From Leifsonia sp. Root227 (GTDB lineage: Bacteria; Actinomycetota; Actinomycetes; Actinomycetales; Microbacteriaceae): 64,000 nt of DNA. The notes beneath the pieces were generated by a model that did no database searches, had not been told where the DNA came from, and saw nothing but the letters and a program-made list of their open reading frames with translations. This document shows, one piece after another, positions 24,883-32,898 of this stretch. The position numbers were made by a program, and so were the translations under genes. The DNA lies in the NCBI RefSeq assembly GCF_001428745.1, contig NZ_LMIO01000004.1, positions 124,001 to 188,000 of the forward strand, given 5' to 3'. Each line of letters begins with the position of its first letter. Within the stretch, counting starts at the first letter, position 1.

Positions 24883-26247
24883 TCAGGCGAAGTCGATCGC
24901 GATCACGTCGACGACGGCCCCGGATGCGCTCGGCGCCGGGATCAGGAGCTCGCCGAGCGGCTCCACATCCCGCGACGCCTGCTCGTGCACCTCGTAATTG
25001 ACCTCGTACGGCAGCTGCTCGCCCGTCGCTAGCAACCGGATGCCCGTCACCCTGCCGACAGGGATGCCGCGCACGATCACCTGCTCGATCGGCCGCATCA
25101 CCAGGTGCAGATAGATCGTGCCTGGACGCGCGGTCGACGGACCGTAGTAGTCGACCCCGACGGTCGGCGAGACGCCGACGACGCTCTCGGCGTGAGCATC
25201 CATCCAGCCGCCGATCTCGTCCAGCGTCTGCACCTGCGACTCATTGAGGCTGCCGTCGCCCTTCGGGCCGATGTTGAGAAGCAGGTTGCCTCCGCGGCTC
25301 GCCACCTCGATCAGAGTGGTCACCAGCGACGTGGTCGACTTGCTCTTGGTGTCGCCAGGGCGCCAGGCCCACATCTGACCGATCGTGAGGCAGAGCTCCC
25401 ACGGCCCGGTCGGCGCCGTGACGGGGAAGCCCTGCTCCGGCGTCTTGTAGTCGCCCTGGCCGAGCAGGCGGTCGTTGATGACCACATCCGGCTGCAGGGA
25501 TTTGATGAGCGCGCGCAGGCCCGCACTGTCCCACTCGGGCTCTGAGCGCTCCCACTCGCCGTCGAACCAGAGCAGGTCGATGGTGCCGTAGTTCGTCAGC
25601 AGCTCGGTGAGCTGGCCGCGCAGGTAGTCCTGGTAGCGCGCCCAGGCCTCCGGGGACGGGCGGCGGTGCTTGTCGTCGGCGACCGGTGTGCCCGCGTTCG
25701 CCGGGTCTCCCGCCGCCGGCCAGTGCTCGAGCGGGTACGGCCGGTCGCTGTCCTGGAAGGCGGGGTAGTCCGGGTGGTTCCAGTCCGGGAGGCTGTAGTA
25801 GATGCCCACCCGGATGCCCTCGGCGCGGATCGCGTCGACGAACTCGCGGGTGATGTCGCGGCCGAACGGCGAGTGCTCGATGCCGAAGTCGGAGTGCTCG
25901 GTGTGGAACATCGAGTACCCGGCGTGGTGCCGGGCGGTGAACACGACATAGCGCGCACCTGCGCGCTTGGCGAGGCGGGCGAGGGCGACCGCATCCCATT
26001 CGACGGGATTGAAGGTGGGCGCCGTCGACTGGTACTGCTCGACGCTGACGGTGTCCTCCACCGCGTCTGAGCCGGGGATGATGGACCGGCCGACGAGCGG
26101 CCAGGAGATCTCGATGCCTTGCTGGCTGGCGTGATCCCAGTGCACGAACAGACCGAATCCTGCGCCGATGAACCACTCCCCTCCCGGGAGCTGGAAGTCG
26201 TTCGGACGCACGAAGGAGTCGGGTAGAGCGGTGAGGGTCGAATCCAC
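24883..26247 (-). CDS. Alpha-L-fucosidase, GH29 (first copy)
   Basis: A 454-aa GH29 enzyme that releases L-fucose from glycoconjugates. FGLFVHWDHAS begins the barrel; TARHHAGYSMF carries the conserved HH; the nucleophile is D229 in LLWFDGEW; RGGNLLLNIGPKGDG is a strong family signature. There is no signal peptide, so it should act on imported fucosides in the cytosol. The GTG at 26247 follows AAAGGAGAG. It is divergent from the second fucosidase gene across two fucose operators. Two GH29 enzymes of low mutual similarity suggest different linkages. Confidence 0.93.
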   Translation of the reverse strand: MDSTLTALPDSFVRPNDFQLPGGEWFIGAGFGLFVHWDHASQQGIEISWPLVGRSIIPGSDAVEDTVSVEQYQSTAPTFNPVEWDAVALARLAKRAGARYVVFTARHHAGYSMFHTEHSDFGIEHSPFGRDITREFVDAIRAEGIRVGIYYSLPDWNHPDYPAFQDSDRPYPLEHWPAAGDPANAGTPVADDKHRRPSPEAWARYQDYLRGQLTELLTNYGTIDLLWFDGEWERSEPEWDSAGLRALIKSLQPDVVINDRLLGQGDYKTPEQGFPVTAPTGPWELCLTIGQMWAWRPGDTKSKSTTSLVTTLIEVASRGGNLLLNIGPKGDGSLNESQVQTLDEIGGWMDAHAESVVGVSPTVGVDYYGPSTARPGTIYLHLVMRPIEQVIVRGIPVGRVTGIRLLATGEQLPYEVNYEVHEQASRDVEPLGELLIPAPSASGAVVDVIAIDFA

Positions 26248-26275
26248 GGGGAGAACTCTCCTTTGAGTAGGGATG

Positions 26276-26295
26276 CTATTGCCTATAGGATATGG
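26276..26295. promoter_or_regulatory. Fucose-regulon operator, copy 3 (double)
   Basis: CTAT-TGCCT-ATAG at 26276-26288 overlaps CTAT-AGGAT-ATGG at 26283-26295, between the divergent GH29 genes. The first is an exact match to the pattern of copies 1 and 2. Confidence 0.7.
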
Positions 26296-26344
26296 AATCG
26301 GGATGCGTCCCACAATCCATTCAGCGAAGAAGGAGAATCTCAGC

Positions 26345-27709
26345 GTGGCAATGTTCACTGACGACCCCGTCCGCCCCGAGAACTACCAGCGGTTCGAGCG
26401 CGATCTCCCGTCCTGGTTCAGCGACGCGAAGCTCGGCATCTTCGTGCACTGGGGTCCGTACTCCGTTCCTGCCTGGGCAGAGCCGATCGGCGAGCTCGGC
26501 ACTATCGAGAAGCAGTACTGGTTCGCACACAATCCTTACGCAGAGTGGTACTACAACACCATCCGCATCGAGGACAGCCCGGCGGCCCAGCACCAACGCG
26601 ACGCGTACGGGGGCGCCCCGTACGACGACTTCATCGACGCCTGGCACCCGGACGAGTTCGATCCTGATGCGTTCATCGCCCTGGTGAAGAGCACGGGTGC
26701 CGGCTATTTCGTGCCGACCACCAAGCACCACGACGGCGTCACGCTCTGGGACGCTCCTGGCACCGACGGGCGCAACACGGTGGCCCGCGGCCCGAAGCGC
26801 GACCTGATCGGCGCATTCGAGAAGGCCACCAGGGATGCCGGCCTCCGCTTCGGCGTGTACTACTCCGGCGGACTCGACTGGCACTTCTCCCAGCTCCCCC
26901 CGATCACCGACGATGGCCAGGAGTTCGGCCGTCCCGTCGACGCCGCCTACGCGGAGTACGCATACAAGCACGTCGAGGACCTGATCGAGCGATACTCGCC
27001 CGACGTGCTCTGGGGCGACATCGAGTGGCCGGACGCGGGCAAGCCGTCCGGCCCGTTCTCGATGGAGAACCTGTTCGAGAAGTTCTACGCTGCGACCCCG
27101 GACGGGGTCGCCAACGACCGCTGGGGCACGACGCACTGGGACTTCCGCACCAGCGAGTACCAGCAGGGCCTCAGCGTGGAGGGAGAAGGCGGCTGGGAGA
27201 ACTGCCGCGGCATCGGATACTCCTTCGGCCACAACACCCTCGAAGACGAGACACACCTGCTGAGCGGGCCGGATGCGGTGAAGACGTTCGTCGACATCGT
27301 GTCGCGCGGCGGCAACCTGCTGCTCAACGTCGGCCTCACCGCCAGCGGCATCGTGCCTGAGCTGCAGCGCAGGACGCTGGAGCACCTGGCGGCGTGGAAC
27401 GCGGTCAACGGAGAGGCGGTGTTCGGGTCCTCGACCCTGGATGCGGCGATCGCCGGGCCGTCCGCAGGGGATCAGGGCGCAGAGCCGTGGGTGCGCTGGA
27501 CGCGCAGCGGGGACGTCGCGAACGCGTTCGTGGACGCGACGGGAGCTGTCTCGCTCTCCGGCGTCTCCTCCGCGGTCGACGCGGCGTCTGCGCGCCTCGC
27601 TGACGGAACGCCGATCGCCGTGACGCGCGACGGAGACACCATCACGGTGTCTCTGCCCGAGCCCGCCGTCGCCGGCCCCACCCTCATCCGCTTCGCCCTG
27701 GCGGCCTGA
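26345..27709 (+). CDS. Alpha-L-fucosidase, GH29 (second copy)
   Basis: A 454-aa GH29 enzyme. LGIFVHWGPYSVPAW, PTTKHHDGVTLW, the nucleophile D225 in VLWGDIEWPD and RGGNLLLNVG are family landmarks. The presence of HHDG and WGDIEWPD places it closer to the broad-specificity GH29-A type than the first copy (inference). No signal peptide is seen, so it is cytosolic. GTG at 26345 follows AAGGAG; an ATG two codons later is possible. The lactonase gene follows two bases after the stop, so this operon carries both release and catabolism of fucose. Confidence 0.93.
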   Translation: MAMFTDDPVRPENYQRFERDLPSWFSDAKLGIFVHWGPYSVPAWAEPIGELGTIEKQYWFAHNPYAEWYYNTIRIEDSPAAQHQRDAYGGAPYDDFIDAWHPDEFDPDAFIALVKSTGAGYFVPTTKHHDGVTLWDAPGTDGRNTVARGPKRDLIGAFEKATRDAGLRFGVYYSGGLDWHFSQLPPITDDGQEFGRPVDAAYAEYAYKHVEDLIERYSPDVLWGDIEWPDAGKPSGPFSMENLFEKFYAATPDGVANDRWGTTHWDFRTSEYQQGLSVEGEGGWENCRGIGYSFGHNTLEDETHLLSGPDAVKTFVDIVSRGGNLLLNVGLTASGIVPELQRRTLEHLAAWNAVNGEAVFGSSTLDAAIAGPSAGDQGAEPWVRWTRSGDVANAFVDATGAVSLSGVSSAVDAASARLADGTPIAVTRDGDTITVSLPEPAVAGPTLIRFALAA

Positions 27710-27711
27710 GC

Positions 27712-28554
27712 ATGACCGTCGACGCCCACCTGCACCTCTGGGATCTGGATCGGGTCGCGTACCCCTGGCTGACCGATGCGCTCGCACCGATCAACCGCAC
27801 GTTCGCCCTCTCGGAGATCGAACCGCAGCTGCGTCAGGAGGGCGTCGACGGCGCCGTGCTCGTCCAGGCGGCGAACTCGCTGGAGGACTCGGAGGCGATG
27901 TTCGCCGTCGCGGCCTCGTCCTCTCTCATCGCCGGCGTCGTGGCCTGGGTCGACCTGCTCGACCCGGCCACGGCGGCCGCCCAGCTCGACGCATGGTCGG
28001 CGCATCCCGGATTCGTGGGGGTGCGCCACCTCATCCACGACGAGCCGGACGCCGACTGGCTGGCACGGGATGCGGTCCAGCATTCTCTCGCGCTCCTCGC
28101 CGACAGGGATCTCGCGTTCGACGTGATCGGCGTGCTTCCCCGCCACCTGAAGCACGCGCTCTCGCTCGCCGAATCGCTGCCCGGGCTCCGGCTCGTGATC
28201 GACCACCTGGGCGCACCGCCCGTCGGAGCAGGCGACCAGGGAGCCGAGCCGTGGGCGTCCCTGATCACCCGGCTCGCCGCGCATCCGAGTGTCTTCGTCA
28301 AGCTCTCCGGGCTCACCACGCTCGGCGCCGCCGGGCGGGCGACCGCCGACGACCTGCGGCCGTACGTCGAGCACGTGCTCGACGCGTTCGGTCCGGGCAG
28401 GGTGCTGTTCGGCGGCGACTGGCCGGTCTCCACCCTCGCCGGACCGTACGCGGAGACGTTGCGCGTCTCCCGCGAACTCGTCGCCGGTCTGAGCGCCGAC
28501 GAGAGAGCCGACGTTTTCGGACGTGCGGCAGACAGGGCGTACCACCTAAGCTGA
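27712..28554 (+). CDS. Amidohydrolase-family L-fuconolactonase
   Basis: A 280-aa TIM-barrel hydrolase of the COG3618 amidohydrolase group. The N-terminal HLHLWD (H6, H8), a central DHLGAPP, and RVLFGGDWPVS near the end give the metal and catalytic residues. Members open sugar lactones such as L-fucono-1,5-lactone. The start is two bases after the fucosidase stop, so it is translated from the same message. This completes the route from L-fucose to pyruvate and lactate together with the genes at 14-20 kb. Confidence 0.88.
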   Translation: MTVDAHLHLWDLDRVAYPWLTDALAPINRTFALSEIEPQLRQEGVDGAVLVQAANSLEDSEAMFAVAASSSLIAGVVAWVDLLDPATAAAQLDAWSAHPGFVGVRHLIHDEPDADWLARDAVQHSLALLADRDLAFDVIGVLPRHLKHALSLAESLPGLRLVIDHLGAPPVGAGDQGAEPWASLITRLAAHPSVFVKLSGLTTLGAAGRATADDLRPYVEHVLDAFGPGRVLFGGDWPVSTLAGPYAETLRVSRELVAGLSADERADVFGRAADRAYHLS

Positions 28555-28559
28555 GCCCC

Positions 28560-28787
28560 ATGGATTTCGGGGGGCTCATCCTCGTCGTGCTGGGGGCAGC
28601 AGCGGCGATCGCATATCTGACGTTCGTGGTGGTCGCCTTCGTGCAGATCGTCCGCGACCGCTCGTTGGCCTGGCAGGCGCAGGCGATCTGGCTGGTCACC
28701 ATCCTGATGCTGCCGCTCGGCGGCACCATCGCGTGGTTCGCTGTGGGGCACCGCACCAAGGAGTTCGAGCGGATGCTGGTGCGCTGA
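28560..28787 (+). CDS. Small membrane protein with PLD-nuclease-N-like domain
   Basis: A 75-aa protein with two hydrophobic segments, LILVVLGAAAAIAYLTFVVV and AIWLVTILMLPLGGTIAWF. The WLVTILMLPLGGTIAWFAVG run resembles the phospholipase D nuclease N-terminal (PLDc_N) domain common as stand-alone proteins in Actinobacteria. It starts 5 bp after the lactonase stop, but probably belongs to housekeeping rather than fucose use. Role unknown. Confidence 0.75.
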   Translation: MDFGGLILVVLGAAAAIAYLTFVVVAFVQIVRDRSLAWQAQAIWLVTILMLPLGGTIAWFAVGHRTKEFERMLVR

Positions 28788-28806
28788 GCGATGCGAGAAT
28801 GGGCGC

Positions 28807-29622
28807 ATGCCCATCCTGAACAAGGACATGCAGGTCTGCATGTCGCTCGCCGCCCGGCCGAGCAACATCGGCACCCGGTTCCACAACTACCTCTATGACG
28901 AACTCGGCCTGAACTTCATCTATAAGGCGTTCACCACGACCGACCTCGAGGGTGCTGTGCGCGGCATCCGGGCTCTCGGCATCCGCGGCTGCTCGGTGTC
29001 GATGCCGTTCAAGGAGGCGATCATCCCGCTGGTCGACGTGATGGAACCGTCTGCACTCGCGATCGAGTCGGTGAACACCGTGGTCAACGACGACGGCGTG
29101 CTGACCGCATCCAACACCGACTACGAGGCCGTGGCCGCGCTGCTCGCCGAACACAGGGTGGACCCTGCGCAGCGCGTCCTGCTGCGCGGCTCCGGGGGCA
29201 TGGCGAAGGCGGTCGTCGCCGCCTTCCGCGGCGCCGGGTTCGACGACCTCACCATCGTCGCCCGCAACGAGACGGCCGGAGCGTCGCTCGCGGAGAAATA
29301 CGGATACACCTGGGTGGCCGCCGACCCGGAGCCCGGCTTCGACGTGATCGTCAACGTCACCCCGCTCGGGATGCGCGGGGAGAGCGAGCACGTGACGGCG
29401 TTCGCCGAGGAGCACATCGCCGCGGCATCCACGGTGTTCGATGTGGTGGCGTTCCCGTCGGAGACGCCGCTGATCGTGGCGGCCCGCGCGGCAGGAGCCG
29501 CCGTCATCACCGGCGCCGAGGTGATCGCCCTGCAGGCTGCTCGCCAGTTCGAGCGGTACACGGGCGTCGCGCTCACCGCCGACCAGGTGGCGCGGGCATC
29601 GGAGTTCTCCCGCGCCGAATGA
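28807..29622 (+). CDS. Shikimate 5-dehydrogenase-like protein
   Basis: A 271-aa AroE-superfamily oxidoreductase. CSVSMPFKEAIIPLVD carries the active-site lysine, VNTVVNDDGVLTASNTDYEA the conserved Asn/Asp, and GSGGMAKAVVAAF the NAD(P)H motif. The canonical N-terminal SxSPxxHN motif is altered (SLAARPSNIGTRFHN), which is typical of shikimate dehydrogenase-like paralogues (Sdh-like/YdiB-like) rather than the biosynthetic AroE. Substrate not certain. It begins 19 bp after the small membrane protein. Confidence 0.85.
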   Translation: MPILNKDMQVCMSLAARPSNIGTRFHNYLYDELGLNFIYKAFTTTDLEGAVRGIRALGIRGCSVSMPFKEAIIPLVDVMEPSALAIESVNTVVNDDGVLTASNTDYEAVAALLAEHRVDPAQRVLLRGSGGMAKAVVAAFRGAGFDDLTIVARNETAGASLAEKYGYTWVAADPEPGFDVIVNVTPLGMRGESEHVTAFAEEHIAAASTVFDVVAFPSETPLIVAARAAGAAVITGAEVIALQAARQFERYTGVALTADQVARASEFSRAE

Positions 29623-29682
29623 ACGTCGCCTGGACGGCACGACCGGAGTAACGTGTGCCGCACGTGACCGAAGGGAAACCAG

Positions 29683-29934
29683 ATGGGCGTCGGCAGTGGG
29701 ATCTTCTTGGTGGTGGTCGGCGCGATCCTCGCGTTCGCGCTGAACGTGCAGGTGTCGTGGATCGACGTGGCGCTCGTGGGCTACATCCTGATGGGCGCCG
29801 GCGTGGTGGTGTTCGTGCTGTCGTTGATCTTCATGCTGCGCAGGCGCAGGACGACGACCGTGAGCCGCGGCGGCATCGACCCGGCGACCGGTGAGCGCGT
29901 CCAGGAGAAGCGCACGCGCTCCGACGACTTCTGA
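29683..29934 (+). CDS. DUF6458-like small membrane protein
   Basis: An 83-aa protein with two hydrophobic helices (SGIFLVVVGAILAFALNV and VALVGYILMGAGVVVFVLSL) and a basic, unstructured C-terminus. It matches a common actinobacterial two-helix family (DUF6458, from family memory). A GAAGGGAAACC sequence precedes the ATG. No functional inference is possible. Confidence 0.75.
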   Translation: MGVGSGIFLVVVGAILAFALNVQVSWIDVALVGYILMGAGVVVFVLSLIFMLRRRRTTTVSRGGIDPATGERVQEKRTRSDDF

Positions 29935-30054
29935 CGCCGTCCGAATCCGACCATTCTCTTTGTGGCGTGGATGGTCTAGGCCGATTCCCGCACCACGACA
30001 TGCGAACTGTTGGCAGCCTCCCGAAGCGGGTCCAGTCCGATCGCCACGTTCGCG

Positions 30055-30561
30055 TCACGCTCTGGTGAGGAACGCGAGTTCGACGATCCAGCGGGTCTTC
30101 TTCGGCTCCGTCCGAGGGTCCGTCAGGTAGATCTCGCAGCGCGACGCGAAGGCTTCGCCATCCGGGCGTGGCTGTGTATCCAGTTGGAGGTCGTGCTCGC
30201 GGATCCAACTGTGCAGGAGTTTGTTCGCCGCCATTGATCTCGCGCGATACGCCAGCACGGCATAGTTGCCGGCGGGGATGACGCCGGCCTGGACCCGCTC
30301 GTCCGTGGCGTCGGACTCTCCCGCCACGCCGACCTCGATCTGCATCAGATCGGCCATGTTCACCACGTGGAGACGAAGGAAGAAGGGCCCCGCCGGTTCG
30401 ACACCGTGTTCATCGAGCCAGCCGATCAGTTCTGCGAGTAAACGGTCTCGATTGGAGAGCATCGTCCGGAAAGGGACGGTCTCGCGGATGCCGAGGGTCG
30501 CGACGGCCGGGCGGAAGCTCAACTCCGGTCCGCTCACGATGTCCAGCTCACCTGCGCTCAC
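30055..30561 (-). CDS. GyrI-like/SOUL-type effector-binding domain protein
   Basis: A 168-aa stand-alone GyrI-like (AraC effector-binding) domain. ELSFRPAVATLGIRETVPF, the RDRLLAELIGWLDEHGVEPAG helix and the pattern of two related halves are typical. These domains bind small amphipathic molecules and some hydrolyse electrophiles. The gene has a GTG start at 30561 with no clear partner; its 3' side is an intergenic gap. Function not deducible. Confidence 0.75.
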   Translation of the reverse strand: MSAGELDIVSGPELSFRPAVATLGIRETVPFRTMLSNRDRLLAELIGWLDEHGVEPAGPFFLRLHVVNMADLMQIEVGVAGESDATDERVQAGVIPAGNYAVLAYRARSMAANKLLHSWIREHDLQLDTQPRPDGEAFASRCEIYLTDPRTEPKKTRWIVELAFLTRA

Positions 30562-30582
30562 GCGAACATCCTCGCACGCACG

Positions 30583-30780
30583 TCAGGCCCGGCGATGGAT
30601 CTCATGGCGTCGAGTGTGCGGCGTCGCTCCAGAGCCAGCGAAGACCGTCGGGCAAGAGCACACCGCCGTTACGCCGACCAGTGGAGGGAGTCCACCGGAC
30701 GCAGGGAGATTGTCGAGGACGGTTCCGCCCCTCACGTCGCCCTCCGGGTCGAGGTACCACCAGCCGTCATCGAAGAACAT
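30583..30780 (-). CDS. Possible small protein or gene remnant
   Basis: An open frame of 65 codons starting MFFDDGWWYLDPEGD, with Trp/Asp-rich content that looks like real protein and a weaker, Arg-rich end. The same frame is open for 16 codons before the ATG, back to a TGA. No ribosome site and no recognised family, so a C-terminal remnant of a lost gene is as likely as a small gene. The surrounding 276 bp holds nothing else I can support. Confidence 0.3.
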   Translation of the reverse strand: MFFDDGWWYLDPEGDVRGGTVLDNLPASGGLPPLVGVTAVCSCPTVFAGSGATPHTRRHEIHRRA

Positions 30781-30837
30781 GACGGCGCTCTCGACCGACG
30801 CCGAGTGCCCAGAGGGACGATGGGATCGTCACCGCCA

Positions 30838-31875
30838 TCAGCTCAGACGCACCGACGACGCCATCGACACGGTCGACTCGCGGGCGACAGTGGTGAACGG
30901 CACCTCGATGACCCGCGGGGGTCGCTTGGTCGCGGCGCGGTCCCCGATGCGCTCGATGAGCGCCGTGACCGCACGGTCGGCGATGTCGGCGCGACCCGGG
31001 TCGATGGTGCTCAGGCTCGGCATGGCGAACTGCCCGTCGACGAGGTTGTCGAAGCCGATCACCGCGACATCCTCCGGCACGCGGATGTTCTCCTGATGCA
31101 GGATGCGCAGAGCGCCGAGAGCGAGTTCGTCGTTCAGGGCGAAGATCGCGTCGAACGACGTGCCCGAGGACAGCAGTTCCTGTGTGGCGGCGGCACCGTC
31201 CGCCCGGTGCCAGCCCTCGCGGAAGACGACGAGCTCGTCGCCGGTGTCCACCCCGAAGTCCGTGAGGGCGCGCCGATAGCCCTCCAGCCGCAGAGACGCC
31301 GACCCCACCAGCTCCCCCCGATGCGCACCCAACACGGCGATCCGGCGTCGTCCCGAGTTCAGCAGGTGCGCGGTGGCCGCGTACCCGCCGTTCACGTTCT
31401 GCATGAGGACGTGATCGGTCGGTCCTTCGAAGATGCGCTCACCGAGCAGCACCAGCGGATAGTCCACGTTCAGGTACTCCGCGTCGTCGTTCGACATGCC
31501 GAGCGGGGAGAACAGCAGACCGTCGAGCATGGACAGCCGCGAGCCGCGCAGGAGCTCGAGCTCGACGTCCCGATCACCGCCGGTCTGCTCGATCAGCGTG
31601 ACGAAGCCGAGCTTCCTCGATGCCTCGAGCACGGCGTCCGCCAGCTCGGCGAAATAGCTGAAGCTCAACGATGGGACGGCGAGCCCGATCACGCCCGTGC
31701 GTCCCGCGCGCAGGTTCCGCGCGGCGAGATTCGGCTGATAGCCGAGCTCTTGGATGGCGGACAGCACCCTCTCCCGCGTCGACGCCTTGACGAATTCGTA
31801 GCCGTTCACGACGTTGGAGGCGGTCTTCACGGAGACCCCGGCCGCAGCGGCCACATCCTTCAGTGTCGCGACCAC
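30838..31875 (-). CDS. LacI-family transcriptional regulator
   Basis: A 345-aa LacI/GalR repressor. The HTH is TLKDVAAAAGVSVKTASNVV with the hinge YQPNLAARNLRAGRTG. The ligand domain has FDAIFALNDELALGALR and VAVIGFDNL. It lacks an adjacent sugar operon: neighbours are a remnant and a two-component system. The GTG start at 31875 is preceded by AAGGAGGC. A CAACGTTG dyad upstream is a likely autoregulatory site. Its regulon must lie elsewhere. Confidence 0.9.
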   Translation of the reverse strand: MVATLKDVAAAAGVSVKTASNVVNGYEFVKASTRERVLSAIQELGYQPNLAARNLRAGRTGVIGLAVPSLSFSYFAELADAVLEASRKLGFVTLIEQTGGDRDVELELLRGSRLSMLDGLLFSPLGMSNDDAEYLNVDYPLVLLGERIFEGPTDHVLMQNVNGGYAATAHLLNSGRRRIAVLGAHRGELVGSASLRLEGYRRALTDFGVDTGDELVVFREGWHRADGAAATQELLSSGTSFDAIFALNDELALGALRILHQENIRVPEDVAVIGFDNLVDGQFAMPSLSTIDPGRADIADRAVTALIERIGDRAATKRPPRVIEVPFTTVARESTVSMASSVRLS

Positions 31876-31895
31876 GCGGCGCCTCCTTCGACGGA

Positions 31896-31911
31896 TTTAC
31901 AACGTTGCTAG
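31896..31911. promoter_or_regulatory. LacI-type operator upstream of the lacI-like gene
   Basis: TTTACAACGTTGCTAG with the perfect core CAACGTTG (31900-31907), 20-30 bp upstream of the start codon; the central CG dyad is typical of LacI-family sites. Confidence 0.55.
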
Positions 31912-32027
31912 CTTCGCACACGAGACGCCGGAGCCACCAAAAGACAGGACACGTGCATCGCCCCCTGGTGGGGCGGGGGGTCGTCGGCTGGCACGGCCGG
32001 CACCCAGGCCGGATTCCTCGGATCGAG

Positions 32028-32071
32028 GGCGCCGCCAGCTCCAGTATGGGGGGGATAGAACTGGCGGCGCC
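32028..32071. other. Hairpin in the 390-bp gap before the two-component genes
   Basis: Perfect 11-bp arms GGCGCCGCCAG (32028-32038) and CTGGCGGCGCC (32061-32071) with a 22-nt loop containing seven G in a row. It lies in the non-coding gap 31876-32265 together with the LacI site and a direct repeat. Apart from these I see no gene there. Confidence 0.6.
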
Positions 32072-32145
32072 GGTTCCGCGCCTTCAGACGCGAAACGGGA
32101 GGCAAGCACAGAGAAGATGCGCCTCCACTGAGTAAGACACACCAC

Positions 32146-32175
32146 CGCCGAATCCATCACGCCAGCGCCGAATCC
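32146..32175 (+). promoter_or_regulatory. Direct repeat CGCCGAATCC, 20-bp spacing
   Basis: Exact copies at 32146-32155 and 32166-32175, two helical turns apart, about 90-120 bp before the response-regulator gene. The geometry suits a dimeric LuxR-type response regulator. Confidence 0.4.
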
Positions 32176-32265
32176 GCCACCTGCCGGCGTCGTCGACCGG
32201 GCCTCTGGGTGCCCGATATGCTGACCTCACGCGCGGGAGGCACGACAGACGGCGAGTTAGCAACG

Positions 32266-32898
32266 ATGACCATTCGGGTTGGAATCGTGGAGGATCATCC
32301 CGCCATGATGCTCGGGACGATAGCGATCGTGAACGCCCAGCCAGACTTGCGCGTCGTTGCGGCGGCGAACAGCATCCGTCAGGTGCTGGCGCTGCGAGAG
32401 TTCCCCGACGTGGTGCTGCTCGACCTCTCGCTGAGCGACGACTCGAGCCCGTTCGCGAACACACAGCTGTTGGCCGCGGGCGGCGCGCGCGTGCTGGCGT
32501 ACACGTCGGGTGACCGTCCCGAGCTGGTCCGCGATGCCGCGCGAGCCGGGGCGGTGGGGATGATCCGCAAGACGGAGCAGACCAGCGCCATCGTCGACGC
32601 TGTCCGGACGGCGGCTCGGGGCGGGGTGGTCGCCGGCGCGGATTGGGCGGCGGCGCTGGAGGGCGATCGCCTTCTCACCGATGCCAGGCTCACCCCCCGC
32701 GAGTCCGAGGTATTGGCGCTGTATGCCTCAGGCGCGACGGCGGACCATGTCGCGGAGCTGCTGTACCTGTCCCGCGACACCGTGACAGAGCACATCAGCA
32801 ACATCCGCAAGAAGTACCTGGCGGTGGACCGGTCAGCACCGACCAAGGTCGACCTGTTCCGCCGCGCAGTCGAAGACGGCTTGGTCGACTCGCTGTGA
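32266..32898 (+). CDS. NarL/LuxR-type response regulator
   Basis: A 210-aa two-component response regulator. The receiver has the acidic pair E9/D10 (IVEDHP), the phosphoacceptor D53 (VVLLDLSLSDD) and the switch K (MIRKTE). The C-terminal LuxR HTH is LTPRESEVLALYASGATADH followed by LYLSRDTVTEHISNI. I use the ATG at 32266 since the receiver begins there; upstream in-frame ATGs at 32209 and 32218 would add residues outside the domain. The kinase start overlaps its stop (GTGA), placing the two in one operon. Confidence 0.9.
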   Translation: MTIRVGIVEDHPAMMLGTIAIVNAQPDLRVVAAANSIRQVLALREFPDVVLLDLSLSDDSSPFANTQLLAAGGARVLAYTSGDRPELVRDAARAGAVGMIRKTEQTSAIVDAVRTAARGGVVAGADWAAALEGDRLLTDARLTPRESEVLALYASGATADHVAELLYLSRDTVTEHISNIRKKYLAVDRSAPTKVDLFRRAVEDGLVDSL

